Of a DNA stretch of 64,000 nucleotides, positions 26,860-35,322 are shown piece by piece. The notes beneath the pieces were generated by a model. It was not told the origin of the DNA. It worked only from the letters and a program-made list of their open reading frames with translations, and searched no databases. Positions within the stretch are counted from its first letter, which is position 1. The number at the start of each line of letters is the position of its first letter. Made by a program: the position numbers and the translations under genes. The DNA is from G963666935 sp963666935 (GTDB lineage: Bacteria > Bacillota > Clostridia > Christensenellales > CAG-138), in the NCBI GenBank assembly GCA_963666935.1, contig OY762936.1:744001-808000 (forward strand). The letters are read 5' to 3'.

Positions 26860-27504
26860 GGTGAATATAGCACCTTCCTTTCATGAAGTATCTGCTGTAC
26901 TCTATATATAGAGCATCCTGTGAAAAGTGCTTAAAAATGATCTCATGCTTTATGAGCCACCAGTTTCCAGCTCATAACTTATGAATGTGTTGGGCTCAGG
27001 CAAGCCTGCGCATGGCCTCAACGCCCGTAATTATTGAGCAATACGCTTTTTACCAGGAATGTAATAATATTAAGCAACAACTGCTAACCCTCGGGTTACT
27101 TTCGTTCAATTATTCTGAAGGACATATTTCGTGTTTTTGCCTTTACCTTGTTGGAGTAACAAGTCTTCACATTATTTCCCATATAATTAATGCGTGTTTG
27201 TAAAAAGTAATATTCATCATATATGGAGGCTTAGCAAACATAAACTCCGGATTGACAGCAGCATGAAATGTGAGTAAAATTACTAAAGTTTCATTTGAAA
27301 TGAAGCATCTCAGCTGAAGTTGAAGTATTTGCGTATTTGTTGCGGGATTATGGGCAGTCATGAAGATTGTCTGATTTGTCAGAACGACAGACCAGGCAAT
27401 TTTTTATTATACAACACGCTTCCTGCCAAAGCTTATGAGAGTCTACAGTATCGCAATTTGCAGATTATACATGATACTGCATTGATAGAAATAGGAGCAC
27501 AATT
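26860..27504. other. AT-rich intergenic stretch without a convincing gene
   Basis: About 645 bases between the recombinase relic and the first methyltransferase. The text is AT-rich with stops in all frames. A 62-codon frame at 27320-27508 (containing EDCLICQND) has no ribosome binding site and no clear family. No terminator, repeat or RNA motif is evident. Confidence 0.5.
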
Positions 27505-28239
27505 ATGAAAAAAGCTATCGAAAATAGAGTTGTGGATTATTGGACGGCCAGAATTCCCGAATTTAGCAAGGTAAGAAAAAATGAGCTTACGGATGGTTTG
27601 GGCGAGCGCTGGTGCGTAGCATTGGAAGGGCTTCTTCCCAGCGGACACCCTCTTAAAATACTTGATGTAGGCACCGGCACCGGTTTTTTTTGCATTCTGC
27701 TTGCCCGACGCGGATATGACATGGCGGGCATCGACCTGACGCCTGTCATGATTGAGGAAGCCCGTGCGCAGGCGGCGGCAGAAGGACTTCCTATCCGCTA
27801 TGACTTGATGAACGCCCAGGAGCTTTCCTTCGCCGATGAAAGCTTTGATGCCATCATATCCCGCAATCTGACATGGACGCTCCCTGATCCCGAGAAAGCT
27901 TACAAAGAGTGGTTCAGGGTGTTGAAAACGGGTGGTACGCTTATCAATTTTGACGCGAATTATGGCAGTGCCGCACGTGCAAGCACCCCAAAAAACCCGG
28001 GGCCCGATGCAGAATTGCCATATGGGCACACCGGAATAACCACCGAACTGGCAATCGAAAATAAAGAGATTACGATTTCCATGAATATAAGCCGAGAGGA
28101 TAGGCCTTCGTGGGACATGGCAGTTCTGCATAGAATCGGCTTTTCATTCTGTACAAGCGATGTCACTGCGGGAACTGCGATTCTGCAGGAGCGCAATGAC
28201 CCGGCAGCACCCATGTTCCTTGTGATGGCGAGGAAATAA
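27505..28239 (+). CDS. Class I SAM-dependent methyltransferase (first of a tandem pair)
   Basis: A 244-residue cytosolic enzyme with a Rossmann methyltransferase fold: motif I ILDVGTGTGFF near residue 53, motif II GIDLTPVMIEEA, and post-motifs DAIISRNLTWTLPDPEKAYKEWFRVLKTGGTLINFD. It belongs to the Methyltransf_11/25 group; the acceptor cannot be told. AGGAGC lies before the ATG. Its neighbour 18 bases downstream is a paralogue with the same NLTW and EWFRVLK segments. Its place beside a chelate uptake locus would fit modification of a metallophore or cofactor, but that is speculation. Confidence 0.85.
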   Translation: MKKAIENRVVDYWTARIPEFSKVRKNELTDGLGERWCVALEGLLPSGHPLKILDVGTGTGFFCILLARRGYDMAGIDLTPVMIEEARAQAAAEGLPIRYDLMNAQELSFADESFDAIISRNLTWTLPDPEKAYKEWFRVLKTGGTLINFDANYGSAARASTPKNPGPDAELPYGHTGITTELAIENKEITISMNISREDRPSWDMAVLHRIGFSFCTSDVTAGTAILQERNDPAAPMFLVMARK

Positions 28240-28256
28240 AAAGCGAGGCGGTAAAT

Positions 28257-29021
28257 ATGATCCCTGGCACAAAATCACTGATCCATACCATAGAGCAGTA
28301 CTGGACCCGCCGGGCGGAGAGCTATTCGGAGGTAGTCCAGTATGAAATTACCCACGATAACGAGAGGAACTGGATGGATGTGATCACCCGCGAAATACCC
28401 GGTGACAAATTCATGCGTGTTCTGGATATCGGTACGGGCCCTGGCTTTTTTGCGATTGGTCTGGCAAAGCGCGGCTACCACGTAACCGCAATTGATTATA
28501 CGCAGGCAATGCTGGACACGGCGATGGAAAACGCCGAGAAGTATCGGGGCAGCATATCCTTTTGCCGCATGGATGCCCACTGCCTTGATTTTAAAGATGG
28601 GAGCTTCGACGCCATCGTCACCCGAAATTTGACGTGGAATCTTGAGCGTCCTCAGGACGCGTACAGAGACTGGTTTCGCGTTTTGAAAAAGGGAGGGGTG
28701 CTCCTGAATTTTGATGCGGCGTGGTACTCGTATCTGTTTGATGCGCATAAGGCCTGCGAATTTGAGCGTGACCGTCAAGCCGTGGCGGAAAATGGCGTGT
28801 TTGACTATAATGGCTATTGTGAAAGCGCGGCTATGGAGGATATTTGCCGGAAGCTCATCTTAAGTCGCTGCGAAAGGCCAAAGACCGATATCGAAATGCT
28901 CAACAATGCGGGCTTTTGCAGGGTATCCGCAGATATGCACATCGGCGAAAAAGTATGGGACGATGTGGAGAAGATCAACTATAAATCTACGCCCCTGTTT
29001 CTTCTAAGGGGAGAAAAATAG
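28257..29021 (+). CDS. Class I SAM-dependent methyltransferase (second of a tandem pair)
   Basis: A 254-residue paralogue of the preceding enzyme. Motif I VLDIGTGPGFF lies near residue 56, followed by AIDYTQAMLDTA and DAIVTRNLTWNLERPQDAYRDWFRVLKKGGVLLNFD. The region after the Rossmann core (about 160-220) differs from the first copy, which suggests a different acceptor. AAAGCGAGG precedes the ATG, and the 18-base gap indicates one transcript. A hairpin lies just past the stop. The reaction is unknown beyond methyl transfer from S-adenosylmethionine. Confidence 0.85.
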   Translation: MIPGTKSLIHTIEQYWTRRAESYSEVVQYEITHDNERNWMDVITREIPGDKFMRVLDIGTGPGFFAIGLAKRGYHVTAIDYTQAMLDTAMENAEKYRGSISFCRMDAHCLDFKDGSFDAIVTRNLTWNLERPQDAYRDWFRVLKKGGVLLNFDAAWYSYLFDAHKACEFERDRQAVAENGVFDYNGYCESAAMEDICRKLILSRCERPKTDIEMLNNAGFCRVSADMHIGEKVWDDVEKINYKSTPLFLLRGEK

Positions 29022-29022
29022 A

Positions 29023-29054
29023 CGAGGGAAACACTTTGCTTTGTGTTTTCCTCG
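29023..29054 (+). terminator. Hairpin after the methyltransferase pair
   Basis: CGAGGGAAACAC (29023-29034) pairs with GTGTTTTCCTCG (29043-29054), with one G-T wobble. The T tract lies inside the stem and not after it. It sits between converging transcription units. Confidence 0.5.
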
Positions 29055-29143
29055 CCTTGAAAGTTAAGATTCAGATTGCTTGATCCGGCTTTTATCGCAT
29101 CTATAAGATGCTGCCGGTATTGTTTTCTCGGAAAATGCCGCAC

Positions 29144-30319
29144 CTATTGTAATTTGACATTATCAATATTCTGCTTGCCCGAATTGAACGCACAGTCGAA
29201 CCGGTCATAGCGCAACCCGGATAAATCCACCGGGGCAGGTCTCCCCTGTGCCAGCTCGGCCAACGTATATCCCACGGCGGGACCCGGACAGAAGCCATGT
29301 CCGCATGCACCAAACGAGATATACAAACCCGGGATTTCATCAACTGCTCCAATAAATGGAACGCCATCGGGGGTATTATCGTTCCACCCGGACCAATGCC
29401 GTACTATCTTATACTTAGAGATTTCGGGGAAATCCACGGTAATGGTTCGGGCCGTGTTGCATGCATTGTAAGATGTTGCCAAAGGCGTATCACCAAAGGA
29501 CATTTCGGCAAAGCAGTTCTCATAGCCTGTATTGTTTCCGAAGACAAAAGATCCGTTCTCGGTCTGATGGCCATAGAATCCAGACATGCCTCCTATCATC
29601 ATATCAAACATATGAGGCGCAGCTTCTGTAACAATAACTTCAACCAAGCGTTTATATATGGGAACATCTAAACCTACGGTGTTATATATTTTTCTGCTGA
29701 AGTATCCAGCTGCAAGAATAACCGCATCTGCCTCATAAATATCGCCATTGTCCACAACGACTTGACGGATTCTTCCCTGCTTGGTAGCCATCCTCACCAC
29801 GGCTGCGCCTGTCATGAATTTTGCTCCTAGCTGACGGGCACGCTTATAATAACCAAGGGTCGTGGTGAGCGGATTTGCCACGGCATCCTTGGACGTCCAC
29901 CCGGCACAAGTTACATGTTCCGATACATAAGGATTGATCTGCTTGATGTCATCACCCTCGTAGAGCATTATTTCCAAACCGCATTTGCCTGCTACTTTAA
30001 TACGGTCTTGAATGCTTTTTTTGTGACCTTCGTTATAACCACAGACCAGATACCCATGCTGCCTCCACTCTACGTCTGTTCCCAATTCTTCCGCAAGTGT
30101 AGGCCAGATGTTATTTGTTGCATAGATCGCAAGTTCTATTTCACGGGGGTCACGTCCCGACTGCCGGGCGCAGCCTCCGTTTCTGCTGGAAGCGCCGTGG
30201 CCTATCATGGTCTTTTCCAGGCAAATGACCTTGTGGCCTTGCTTCGTCAGGTAATATGTGGCGGCACACCCTACCACGCCAGCCCCGATCACAATGACAT
30301 CGGCTTTATATGTACTCAT
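29144..30319 (-). CDS. FAD-dependent amine/imino-acid dehydrogenase, catalytic (beta) subunit, DAO family
   Basis: A 391-residue glycine/D-amino-acid oxidase family protein with an N-terminal FAD-binding motif VIVIGAGVVGCAATYYL and the SSRNGGCARQ segment near the flavin. It overlaps the preceding small Fe-S gene by 4 bases. Together with the next three subunits it forms the arrangement known from opine oxidases, hydroxyproline/D-proline dehydrogenases and HcnABC: a DAO-type subunit, a second FAD subunit and small 2Fe-2S proteins. It should oxidise a secondary or primary amine to an imine; the substrate is open. Last gene of the operon. Confidence 0.85.
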   Translation of the reverse strand: MSTYKADVIVIGAGVVGCAATYYLTKQGHKVICLEKTMIGHGASSRNGGCARQSGRDPREIELAIYATNNIWPTLAEELGTDVEWRQHGYLVCGYNEGHKKSIQDRIKVAGKCGLEIMLYEGDDIKQINPYVSEHVTCAGWTSKDAVANPLTTTLGYYKRARQLGAKFMTGAAVVRMATKQGRIRQVVVDNGDIYEADAVILAAGYFSRKIYNTVGLDVPIYKRLVEVIVTEAAPHMFDMMIGGMSGFYGHQTENGSFVFGNNTGYENCFAEMSFGDTPLATSYNACNTARTITVDFPEISKYKIVRHWSGWNDNTPDGVPFIGAVDEIPGLYISFGACGHGFCPGPAVGYTLAELAQGRPAPVDLSGLRYDRFDCAFNSGKQNIDNVKLQ

Positions 30320-30645
30320 TTCGTGGCAACCTCCTTGCCGTATTGCCCCATTTCAATGGGGCGCATGGGGGGGCGGGCTGTAGCATCCTCTAAATCTACG
30401 GGCTTTATCCCCAATTCCCGGGCAATGATATTTTTGACGTTTCTGTCGCAGGTCTGCCCCTGGCACAGTCCCATGCCCGCTCGCAAAAATCTTCTTACTT
30501 CCGTTACAGTCCACATTCCATCGTGAACCGCTTGGCGGATTTCGCCCTTTGTGATCTCCTCACATCGACATATGATCAAATCATCATCCGGTTGTGTGAT
30601 AAATTCACCCAATTGATTGGTGCGGTCATTCAAATCTATCATCAA
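30316..30645 (-). CDS. Small BFD-type (2Fe-2S)-binding subunit
   Basis: A 109-residue protein with a bacterioferritin-associated-ferredoxin-like domain. Its four Cys are arranged as ICRCEE and, about 30 residues later, GLCQGQTC, the pattern that binds 2Fe-2S in the C-terminal part of opine oxidase alpha subunits. Here it is a separate gene between the two FAD subunits. It probably relays electrons between them. The overlap of 4 bases with the catalytic subunit gene indicates co-translation. Confidence 0.82.
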   Translation of the reverse strand: MMIDLNDRTNQLGEFITQPDDDLIICRCEEITKGEIRQAVHDGMWTVTEVRRFLRAGMGLCQGQTCDRNVKNIIARELGIKPVDLEDATARPPMRPIEMGQYGKEVATK

Positions 30646-30663
30646 TAAGCACCTCCCTTTCTT

Positions 30664-32241
30664 CTAAATTTTCTTATAGAAACGTGCCTTCGCCGCCATG
30701 TCGGAAGGCACCTTGATTGTAAGCAGAGCAGTATGATCATACACCTTTCCAGTTTTGACATCTATGACCTCTGCATCACACACGGATTTGCCGCTGCGAT
30801 CCAGCCCCTTCCCCCTTTCGCCGATCTTGGGAAGCGGCAAAAACTCGTAAGGCAAGGTTATAGATGCAAAGCCGGGTGCATAATCGTCATTGACCAAAAA
30901 AATGGCTTGTCCCGGGCAAGCAGCTACGCACATGCCACAATTCTTACACTCAATATCGGAATTCACCACAGGCAAGGCAGTAATATCACTGCCAATACTG
31001 ATGCATCCAAATTTACACACATCCTGACAGGGGTTACACGGAATGTTCTGCGTACACTCAATTACCGGGCGTGCGCCTTTCTTCTTGGGTTTTACGGCAC
31101 CAGGATAGCTTGAGACCTCATCCTCTTTCAAAAAGCCGTTGGTGAAAAGCGACTGCGACAAGGCTATACCCTCAGCGGTCTCAAAAACATCCATACGGCC
31201 CTTGTTTTCAGGAGCAAACAATCCTCTGTGAAGTTCATCAAGCGATTCCCGTAACCTTCGATATTCCTTTTTAAAATCGTCCTCTTCCATAAAGCCGCTG
31301 CGTCTTGCTGCACAAAGTGCAGCGATCCGCCCACCGATCATGGCGGAGCTGGCCTCCTCAATGCCTGCCACGTCACCCGCCGCAAACAGTCCCTCCACAG
31401 AAGTTTGTCCGAACTCATCGCATACGGGAACCAATCCGCCGCGGTCGATCATTTTGCACCCGGCCATTCTGGTTAATTGCGACATTGGAGAAAGGCCAAC
31501 GGCTATACAGATTGTGTCTACATCGAAATGTTTTTCTGTGCCTGGAATTGGATTCCATTTACTGTCAACCTCGGCAATGACCACGCCTTTTACACAGTCT
31601 GTACCTTCTGCTTTTAGAATCGTGTGGGATGTATAGAAGGGAACGCCGGTACGCGCTACTTTGGATGCATGTACACCATAGCCACCCACGCGCGGCGCCG
31701 CATCAATCACCGCCACCACTTCACACCCCGCCTGCATCAGCTGGAAGCTTACAACCAATCCAACGTTTCCGGAGCCAACCATCAATATCCTTTGGCCCGG
31801 TTTTACGCTATGAAGATTCATCATGGTCTGAGCTGCGCCTGCACCGATTACACCCGGGAGTGTCCACCCATCAAATGGAATCATATTTTCAGAAGCGCCT
31901 GTAGCGATTAAAATATTGTCTGCAGAATAGGGAGCAATGCAATCATTTTCATATACCGTTATTTTTAATGGAAAAAACACTCCGTTTACCACACGGTTAA
32001 GGTTCACTTTGACACCAAGTCTGGTCGCCTCATCCAAAAGCTCTTTGCCGATGTTAATGCCTCTGATCTTCGCCTTGTGCTCCTTGGCGCCAAAGAACTT
32101 GTGTATCTGCTTGAAAAGCTGTCCACCGGGGCGGCTGTTTTCATCGAAAACACCTACGCTCATGCCCTTCTTGGCCGCTTCAATCGCTGCAGATAGACCA
32201 GCCGGGCCCGCACCAACCACAATCAAATCATATCGTTTCAT
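30664..32241 (-). CDS. FAD-dependent oxidoreductase subunit (alpha) with added 4Fe-4S ferredoxin domain
   Basis: A 525-residue protein. Residues 1-330 form a pyridine-nucleotide-disulphide-type oxidoreductase (VVGAGPAGLSAAIEAA at the start, second dinucleotide motif MVGSGNVGLVVS near 155, and GLFAAGDVAG near 287). Residues about 395-460 carry two ferredoxin-like Cys clusters (PCNPCQDVCKFGC and CKNCGMCVAACPG). Aerobic opine oxidase alpha subunits lack this insert and carry BFD Cys instead. The ferredoxin domain suggests electrons leave to a ferredoxin-type acceptor, suited to an anaerobe. It follows the small Fer2 gene by 3 bases. Confidence 0.85.
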   Translation of the reverse strand: MKRYDLIVVGAGPAGLSAAIEAAKKGMSVGVFDENSRPGGQLFKQIHKFFGAKEHKAKIRGINIGKELLDEATRLGVKVNLNRVVNGVFFPLKITVYENDCIAPYSADNILIATGASENMIPFDGWTLPGVIGAGAAQTMMNLHSVKPGQRILMVGSGNVGLVVSFQLMQAGCEVVAVIDAAPRVGGYGVHASKVARTGVPFYTSHTILKAEGTDCVKGVVIAEVDSKWNPIPGTEKHFDVDTICIAVGLSPMSQLTRMAGCKMIDRGGLVPVCDEFGQTSVEGLFAAGDVAGIEEASSAMIGGRIAALCAARRSGFMEEDDFKKEYRRLRESLDELHRGLFAPENKGRMDVFETAEGIALSQSLFTNGFLKEDEVSSYPGAVKPKKKGARPVIECTQNIPCNPCQDVCKFGCISIGSDITALPVVNSDIECKNCGMCVAACPGQAIFLVNDDYAPGFASITLPYEFLPLPKIGERGKGLDRSGKSVCDAEVIDVKTGKVYDHTALLTIKVPSDMAAKARFYKKI

Positions 32242-32244
32242 TGC

Positions 32245-32562
32245 CTAGATCTCCTTTGCGTTTACGCCATATTGCGTCTGGACAACCATACCCTCCTTCA
32301 GAGGGGTAATACAGGTGCGAATATTGGGTCTTCCATCTACGATCATCACACAGTCGGTGCAACGCCCGATGGCGCAGAAAATCCCTCTGGGTTTATGCAG
32401 TTTCCGGGTATAGCGATGGATCATAACACCCGCCGCCTTTAAGGCGGCGGCAATCGGTTCGTCTTCATACCCATTCATCGTTTTCCCATCATAGGTGAAG
32501 GTTACTATTTTCCCTTTTGGATGCTCGTCAATAATCGGATGCTCCTGAATCCTCATGTTCAT
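32245..32562 (-). CDS. (2Fe-2S)-binding protein, Fer2_4 type (HcnA-like gamma subunit)
   Basis: A 105-residue protein with the Cys pattern of the Fer2_4 family: FCAIGRCTDC followed by RTC about 12 residues later. The N-terminal half forms the beta-grasp (KIVTFTYDGKTMNGYEDEPI). Family members are the small subunits of HcnABC, sarcosine oxidase-like and opine oxidase-like complexes, and they carry electrons away from the flavin. It is encoded between ridA and the alpha subunit. Confidence 0.85.
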   Translation of the reverse strand: MNMRIQEHPIIDEHPKGKIVTFTYDGKTMNGYEDEPIAAALKAAGVMIHRYTRKLHKPRGIFCAIGRCTDCVMIVDGRPNIRTCITPLKEGMVVQTQYGVNAKEI

Positions 32563-32606
32563 CCTTCGTCTTCCTCCTTATACAATAATTCTTCGAATGG
32601 ATGACT

Positions 32607-32972
32607 TTATTCCGGCATCGCGGCGATGATGGTAACCTCAACAGGCCACTTGGCGCTGTATCCGACGCAGGTCAAAGCCGTGCGGGCGGGCTCGCAGCCT
32701 TTCGGCATCCATTTTTCCCAAGCCGCGTCGAACTCGGGCTTCTGAGAATAATCTGCGAAATATAATGTGGCAGACAGGATGCGGGATTTATCGGTACCCG
32801 CCATGGCAAGATAATGATCAATCCTACGGAATACGTTTTCCGCATGATCGGTCATGGTTTTGCAGTTCTCCGGGCCATCGGTAGCCAAACCCGTCAGATA
32901 AACGACTCCATTGTGAATTACAACTTTGCTCAGACGACCGTTGGATTCCATGCGCTTGATATCCATTGACAT
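32607..32972 (-). CDS. ridA: RidA/YjgF family enamine/imine deaminase
   Basis: A 121-residue protein of the RidA family with typical segments VVYLTGLATDG, ILSATLYFADYS and the C-terminal ARTALTCVGYSAKWPVEVTIIAAMPE, where the Arg (ARTAL) binds the carboxylate of the imine substrate and VEV/E forms the active-site end. RidA proteins hydrolyse reactive enamines and imines to ketones and ammonia. Placement between an amine dehydrogenase and an aldehyde dehydrogenase fits removal of the imine product. Confidence 0.9.
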   Translation of the reverse strand: MSMDIKRMESNGRLSKVVIHNGVVYLTGLATDGPENCKTMTDHAENVFRRIDHYLAMAGTDKSRILSATLYFADYSQKPEFDAAWEKWMPKGCEPARTALTCVGYSAKWPVEVTIIAAMPE

Positions 32973-33063
32973 TTAAATCTTCCTCCAATAAATTAATTAA
33001 TTTTATAAACAGGAATATGGTTTCCTTTCAGTATTCCTGATGTATAACGCTGACATGGTTGCC

Positions 33064-34515
33064 TTAATACTTAATGTAGACTGTTTTGTGCCTAGTAAAA
33101 AACTCAATGCCCGTACTGCCGGCTTCCGGCAAGCCGAAGCCGGATTCCTTTACGCCTCCAAAGCTCAGTTGAGGCTCTTTGTGGGCCGTCATGATATTGA
33201 CATGCGCCAAACCCACGTCGGCCTTTTCCATAAAGGTCATGGCCTTGTTCAGGTTGGTTGTAAAGATGGAGGAAGCAAGGCCAAAGGGTACGTCGTTGGC
33301 AATCTTAACGGCTTCGTCAAAATTTTCAACTTCAATTACGCTCAGCACGGGCCCAAATATTTCCTCCCTGGCGATGGTCATGTCGGGCGTCACGTTTGTA
33401 AAAACGGTAGGCTGAATAAAGCAGCCGTTTTCATATTCGCTGCCCTGAAGGCGTTCGCCGCCAAAGGCGAGGGTTGCACCTTCCCGCTTGCCGATCTCAA
33501 TGTAATTCAGGATGTTCTTCACCTGTTCGGTTCCGCAAACAGTTCCCATGGTGGATGCCGGATTCATTCCGTTTCCAACCACATATTTTTGAACTTCCGC
33601 GAGGATTAATTCCTTCATTTTCTCGGCTGCTTCTTTTACGACAATCAAGCGGCTTGTGGAGGTACACCATTGTCCAGCGCATGCGAACGTGGCCGTCACA
33701 ACCGCTTTTGCCGCCTGTACAAGGTCCGCGTCGGCAAGCACCACAGCGGGATTTTTGCCGCCCATCTCCAACTGGGTCTTCGCAAGAATCTTTGCAGCCT
33801 TCTCGTGAATTCCCCGCCCAACGCCTGTAGAGCCGGTAAAAGAAATCGCCTTGATCGCCGGGTTTGTAATCAGTTCCTCTCCAACGGTGGATCCCGCGCC
33901 CGTAACGAAGTTCAATACGCCTTCGGGCAAGCCGGCTTCAATAAATGCCTCAACAAATTTCAATCCCGTCTGAGGCGTCAGGCTGGAAGGCTTTAGCACA
34001 CATGTATTGCCCGCGATCAATGCAGGCGTAACCTTGCGTCCGGGGACATTGAACGGGAAATTCCAAGGGCTGATGATGCTTACTACGCCCAAAGGAAAGC
34101 GCTTACTGTATGCAAACACGCCCTCGGTAGCGGAAGGCGCAATTTGCCCAAACATCCGCAGCCCTTCATTCACCTGATAATCCATTTCCCGAATTGCTGA
34201 ATCAACTTCCGCCAAGGATTCTGGATATGTCTTGCCATTTTCGAGCGTGATAACTCCGGCTATTTTCTCTCTTTCCCTCACGATGGCGCTGATTGCTTTT
34301 TTTATATACTCAGCCCTCTTATATACCGTCAAACCGCTCCACATGGGAAAGGCTTTTTGCGCGGCCTCTATAGCTTTGCTGGCATCTTCTCGCGTTGACG
34401 CCGGCCATATCCCGGTAATTTCTTCAAGATTCGCAGGATTCCTGTGTACAAGGGTCTTTCCGTTGCTGGATGCCGTCCATTTCCCAGAAATGTAGTTTTT
34501 AAGTTCGCTTTGCAC
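33064..34515 (-). CDS. NAD(P)-dependent aldehyde dehydrogenase
   Basis: A 483-residue enzyme of the ALDH superfamily. Catalytic Glu appears in LEMGGKNPAVVL, catalytic Cys in FACAGQWCTS near residue 283, and the cofactor region in SFTGSTGVGRGIHEKA. The C-terminal EIFGPVLSV and GLASSIFT motifs are normal. The start is GTG at 34515 with GGGGAGA eight bases upstream. It is the first gene of a six-gene minus-strand operon ending at 29144. Its likely job is oxidation of the semialdehyde produced after amine oxidation and imine hydrolysis. Succinate-, glutarate- or ketoglutarate-semialdehyde are candidate substrates, none proven. Confidence 0.9.
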   Translation of the reverse strand: MQSELKNYISGKWTASSNGKTLVHRNPANLEEITGIWPASTREDASKAIEAAQKAFPMWSGLTVYKRAEYIKKAISAIVREREKIAGVITLENGKTYPESLAEVDSAIREMDYQVNEGLRMFGQIAPSATEGVFAYSKRFPLGVVSIISPWNFPFNVPGRKVTPALIAGNTCVLKPSSLTPQTGLKFVEAFIEAGLPEGVLNFVTGAGSTVGEELITNPAIKAISFTGSTGVGRGIHEKAAKILAKTQLEMGGKNPAVVLADADLVQAAKAVVTATFACAGQWCTSTSRLIVVKEAAEKMKELILAEVQKYVVGNGMNPASTMGTVCGTEQVKNILNYIEIGKREGATLAFGGERLQGSEYENGCFIQPTVFTNVTPDMTIAREEIFGPVLSVIEVENFDEAVKIANDVPFGLASSIFTTNLNKAMTFMEKADVGLAHVNIMTAHKEPQLSFGGVKESGFGLPEAGSTGIEFFTRHKTVYIKY

Positions 34516-34548
34516 TAAAACAATCTCCCCTCAGATTTGATTTGAAAA

Positions 34549-34684
34549 ACAAAAAACCACGAAGCGTGCCGTTTTCTAACAGCATCCCTTCATGGTTTAT
34601 TCCTGAATCTTTTATTGATATCACAGAGCCTTCATGGCTCATTATCCGTGGCTAAATGTAGCATGACAAAGAGTGATGTGTCAA
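34549..34684 (-). promoter_or_regulatory. Promoter and structured leader with intrinsic terminator before the aldehyde dehydrogenase operon
   Basis: On the minus strand TTGACA (34684-34679) and TACATT (34660-34655) are 18 bases apart. The leader then holds a perfect small hairpin GAGCC-ATGAA-GGCTC (34640-34626). Further on comes a long hairpin: AAACCATGAAG (34598-34588) pairs with CTTCGTGGTTT (34564-34554), with an inner GCTGTT/AACGGC stem, followed by a T-rich tract down to 34549. This is a Rho-independent terminator inside the 5' leader, upstream of the ribosome binding site, as in attenuators and riboswitches. The word CCATGAAGG occurs in both hairpins. I could not match the leader to a known riboswitch class. 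Confidence 0.65.
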
Positions 34685-34732
34685 CAAATTACATTAGATT
34701 CGTGAATTTGTATAATAATATAATTTTTTTAA

Positions 34733-35074
34733 GTGAAAATTGATATAAACGTGGTGTTCCATTCGCTGCGGCATTCCAGCACAACCTATAAGCTCAAGCT
34801 CAATCACGGTGATTTGAAGGCAACGCAGGGCGATACGGGGCATGCGCAGGTGGATATGATTACCCGCGTTTATGCGCACATTCTGGATGAGGACAGAAAG
34901 GTGAATGCACAGAAGTTTGAATCCGCATTTTACGCCAATCCAGATCTGCGCGAGGTGTGCCCGCCCAAGCCAACTCAGCCGGCAATAAACCTCGAAGGCT
35001 TGATCGAACAGTTAAGGCAGTCCCCGGAGCTTGCGGCGGCTTTGGCGAATATCGTGGCCAAAAAGCCTTGCTAA
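34733..35074 (+). pseudogene. Tyrosine recombinase, C-terminal fragment next to tRNA-Arg
   Basis: The 113-codon stretch holds the last part of a phage-type integrase: FHSLRHSSTTYKLKLNHGD with the HxLR catalytic box, GDTGHAQVDMITRVYAHI with His and Tyr. It lacks the N-terminal and core domains and has no ribosome binding site. It is homologous in protein and DNA to the end of the relic at 15406-16766. It stops 171 bases before the 3' end of a tRNA-Arg gene, the usual position of an integrase next to its attachment site. Confidence 0.85.
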
Positions 35075-35143
35075 TCGCAAATTAGCAAGATGGCGCTTTT
35101 GATTAGCAAAAGTGTGAAAACCGGCCTTCTACCAATTAGCAAG
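35068..35143. repeat. Cluster of ATTAGCAA repeats between integrase fragment and tRNA-Arg
   Basis: TTGCTAAT at 35068, AATTAGCAAG at 35080, GATTAGCAAAA at 35101 and AATTAGCAAG at 35134. The order (inverted, direct, with the GATTAGCAAAA variant) resembles the cluster at 16688-16880, also just after an integrase C-terminus. Confidence 0.6.
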
Positions 35144-35210
35144 CTGCGAGGGCGAAGAGAGCGTGGCGGATATGAATCAAGCGAACGGAACGAACTGTTT
35201 CGGGCAAAGC

Positions 35211-35246
35211 AAAAGCCCGAAAAACACAGAGCTTATCGGGCTTTTT
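35211..35246 (-). terminator. Terminator after tRNA-Arg
   Basis: AAAAGCCCGA (35211-35220) pairs with TCGGGCTTTT (35236-35245). On the minus strand the stem ends with TTTT just past the tRNA CCA end. The hairpin could also work on the plus strand. Confidence 0.7.
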
Positions 35247-35322
35247 GGCGTTCCCGGCGCGATTCGAACGCGCGGCCTTTCGCTTAGGAGGCGAACGCTC
35301 TATCCAGCTGAGCTACGGGAAC
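35246..35322 (-). tRNA. tRNA-Arg(CCT)
   Basis: A 77-base cloverleaf on the minus strand. The acceptor GTTCCCG pairs with CGGGAAC, the anticodon stem TTCGC/GCGAA holds loop CTCCTAA (anticodon CCT), the T arm contains GTTCGAATC, and CCA is encoded. Its 3' end faces the integrase fragment, which suggests it served as an attachment site for an element lying to the left. Confidence 0.93.

Noticed and set aside
27320..27508. 62-codon frame containing EDCLICQND, a faint resemblance to HIT-family N-termini
   Set aside because: No ribosome binding site, no histidine triad, and it overlaps the methyltransferase start.
35246..35322. A direct repeat of the tRNA-Arg 3' end elsewhere in the window as the second attachment site
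   Set aside because: None was found by eye; it may lie left of the window or be lost.
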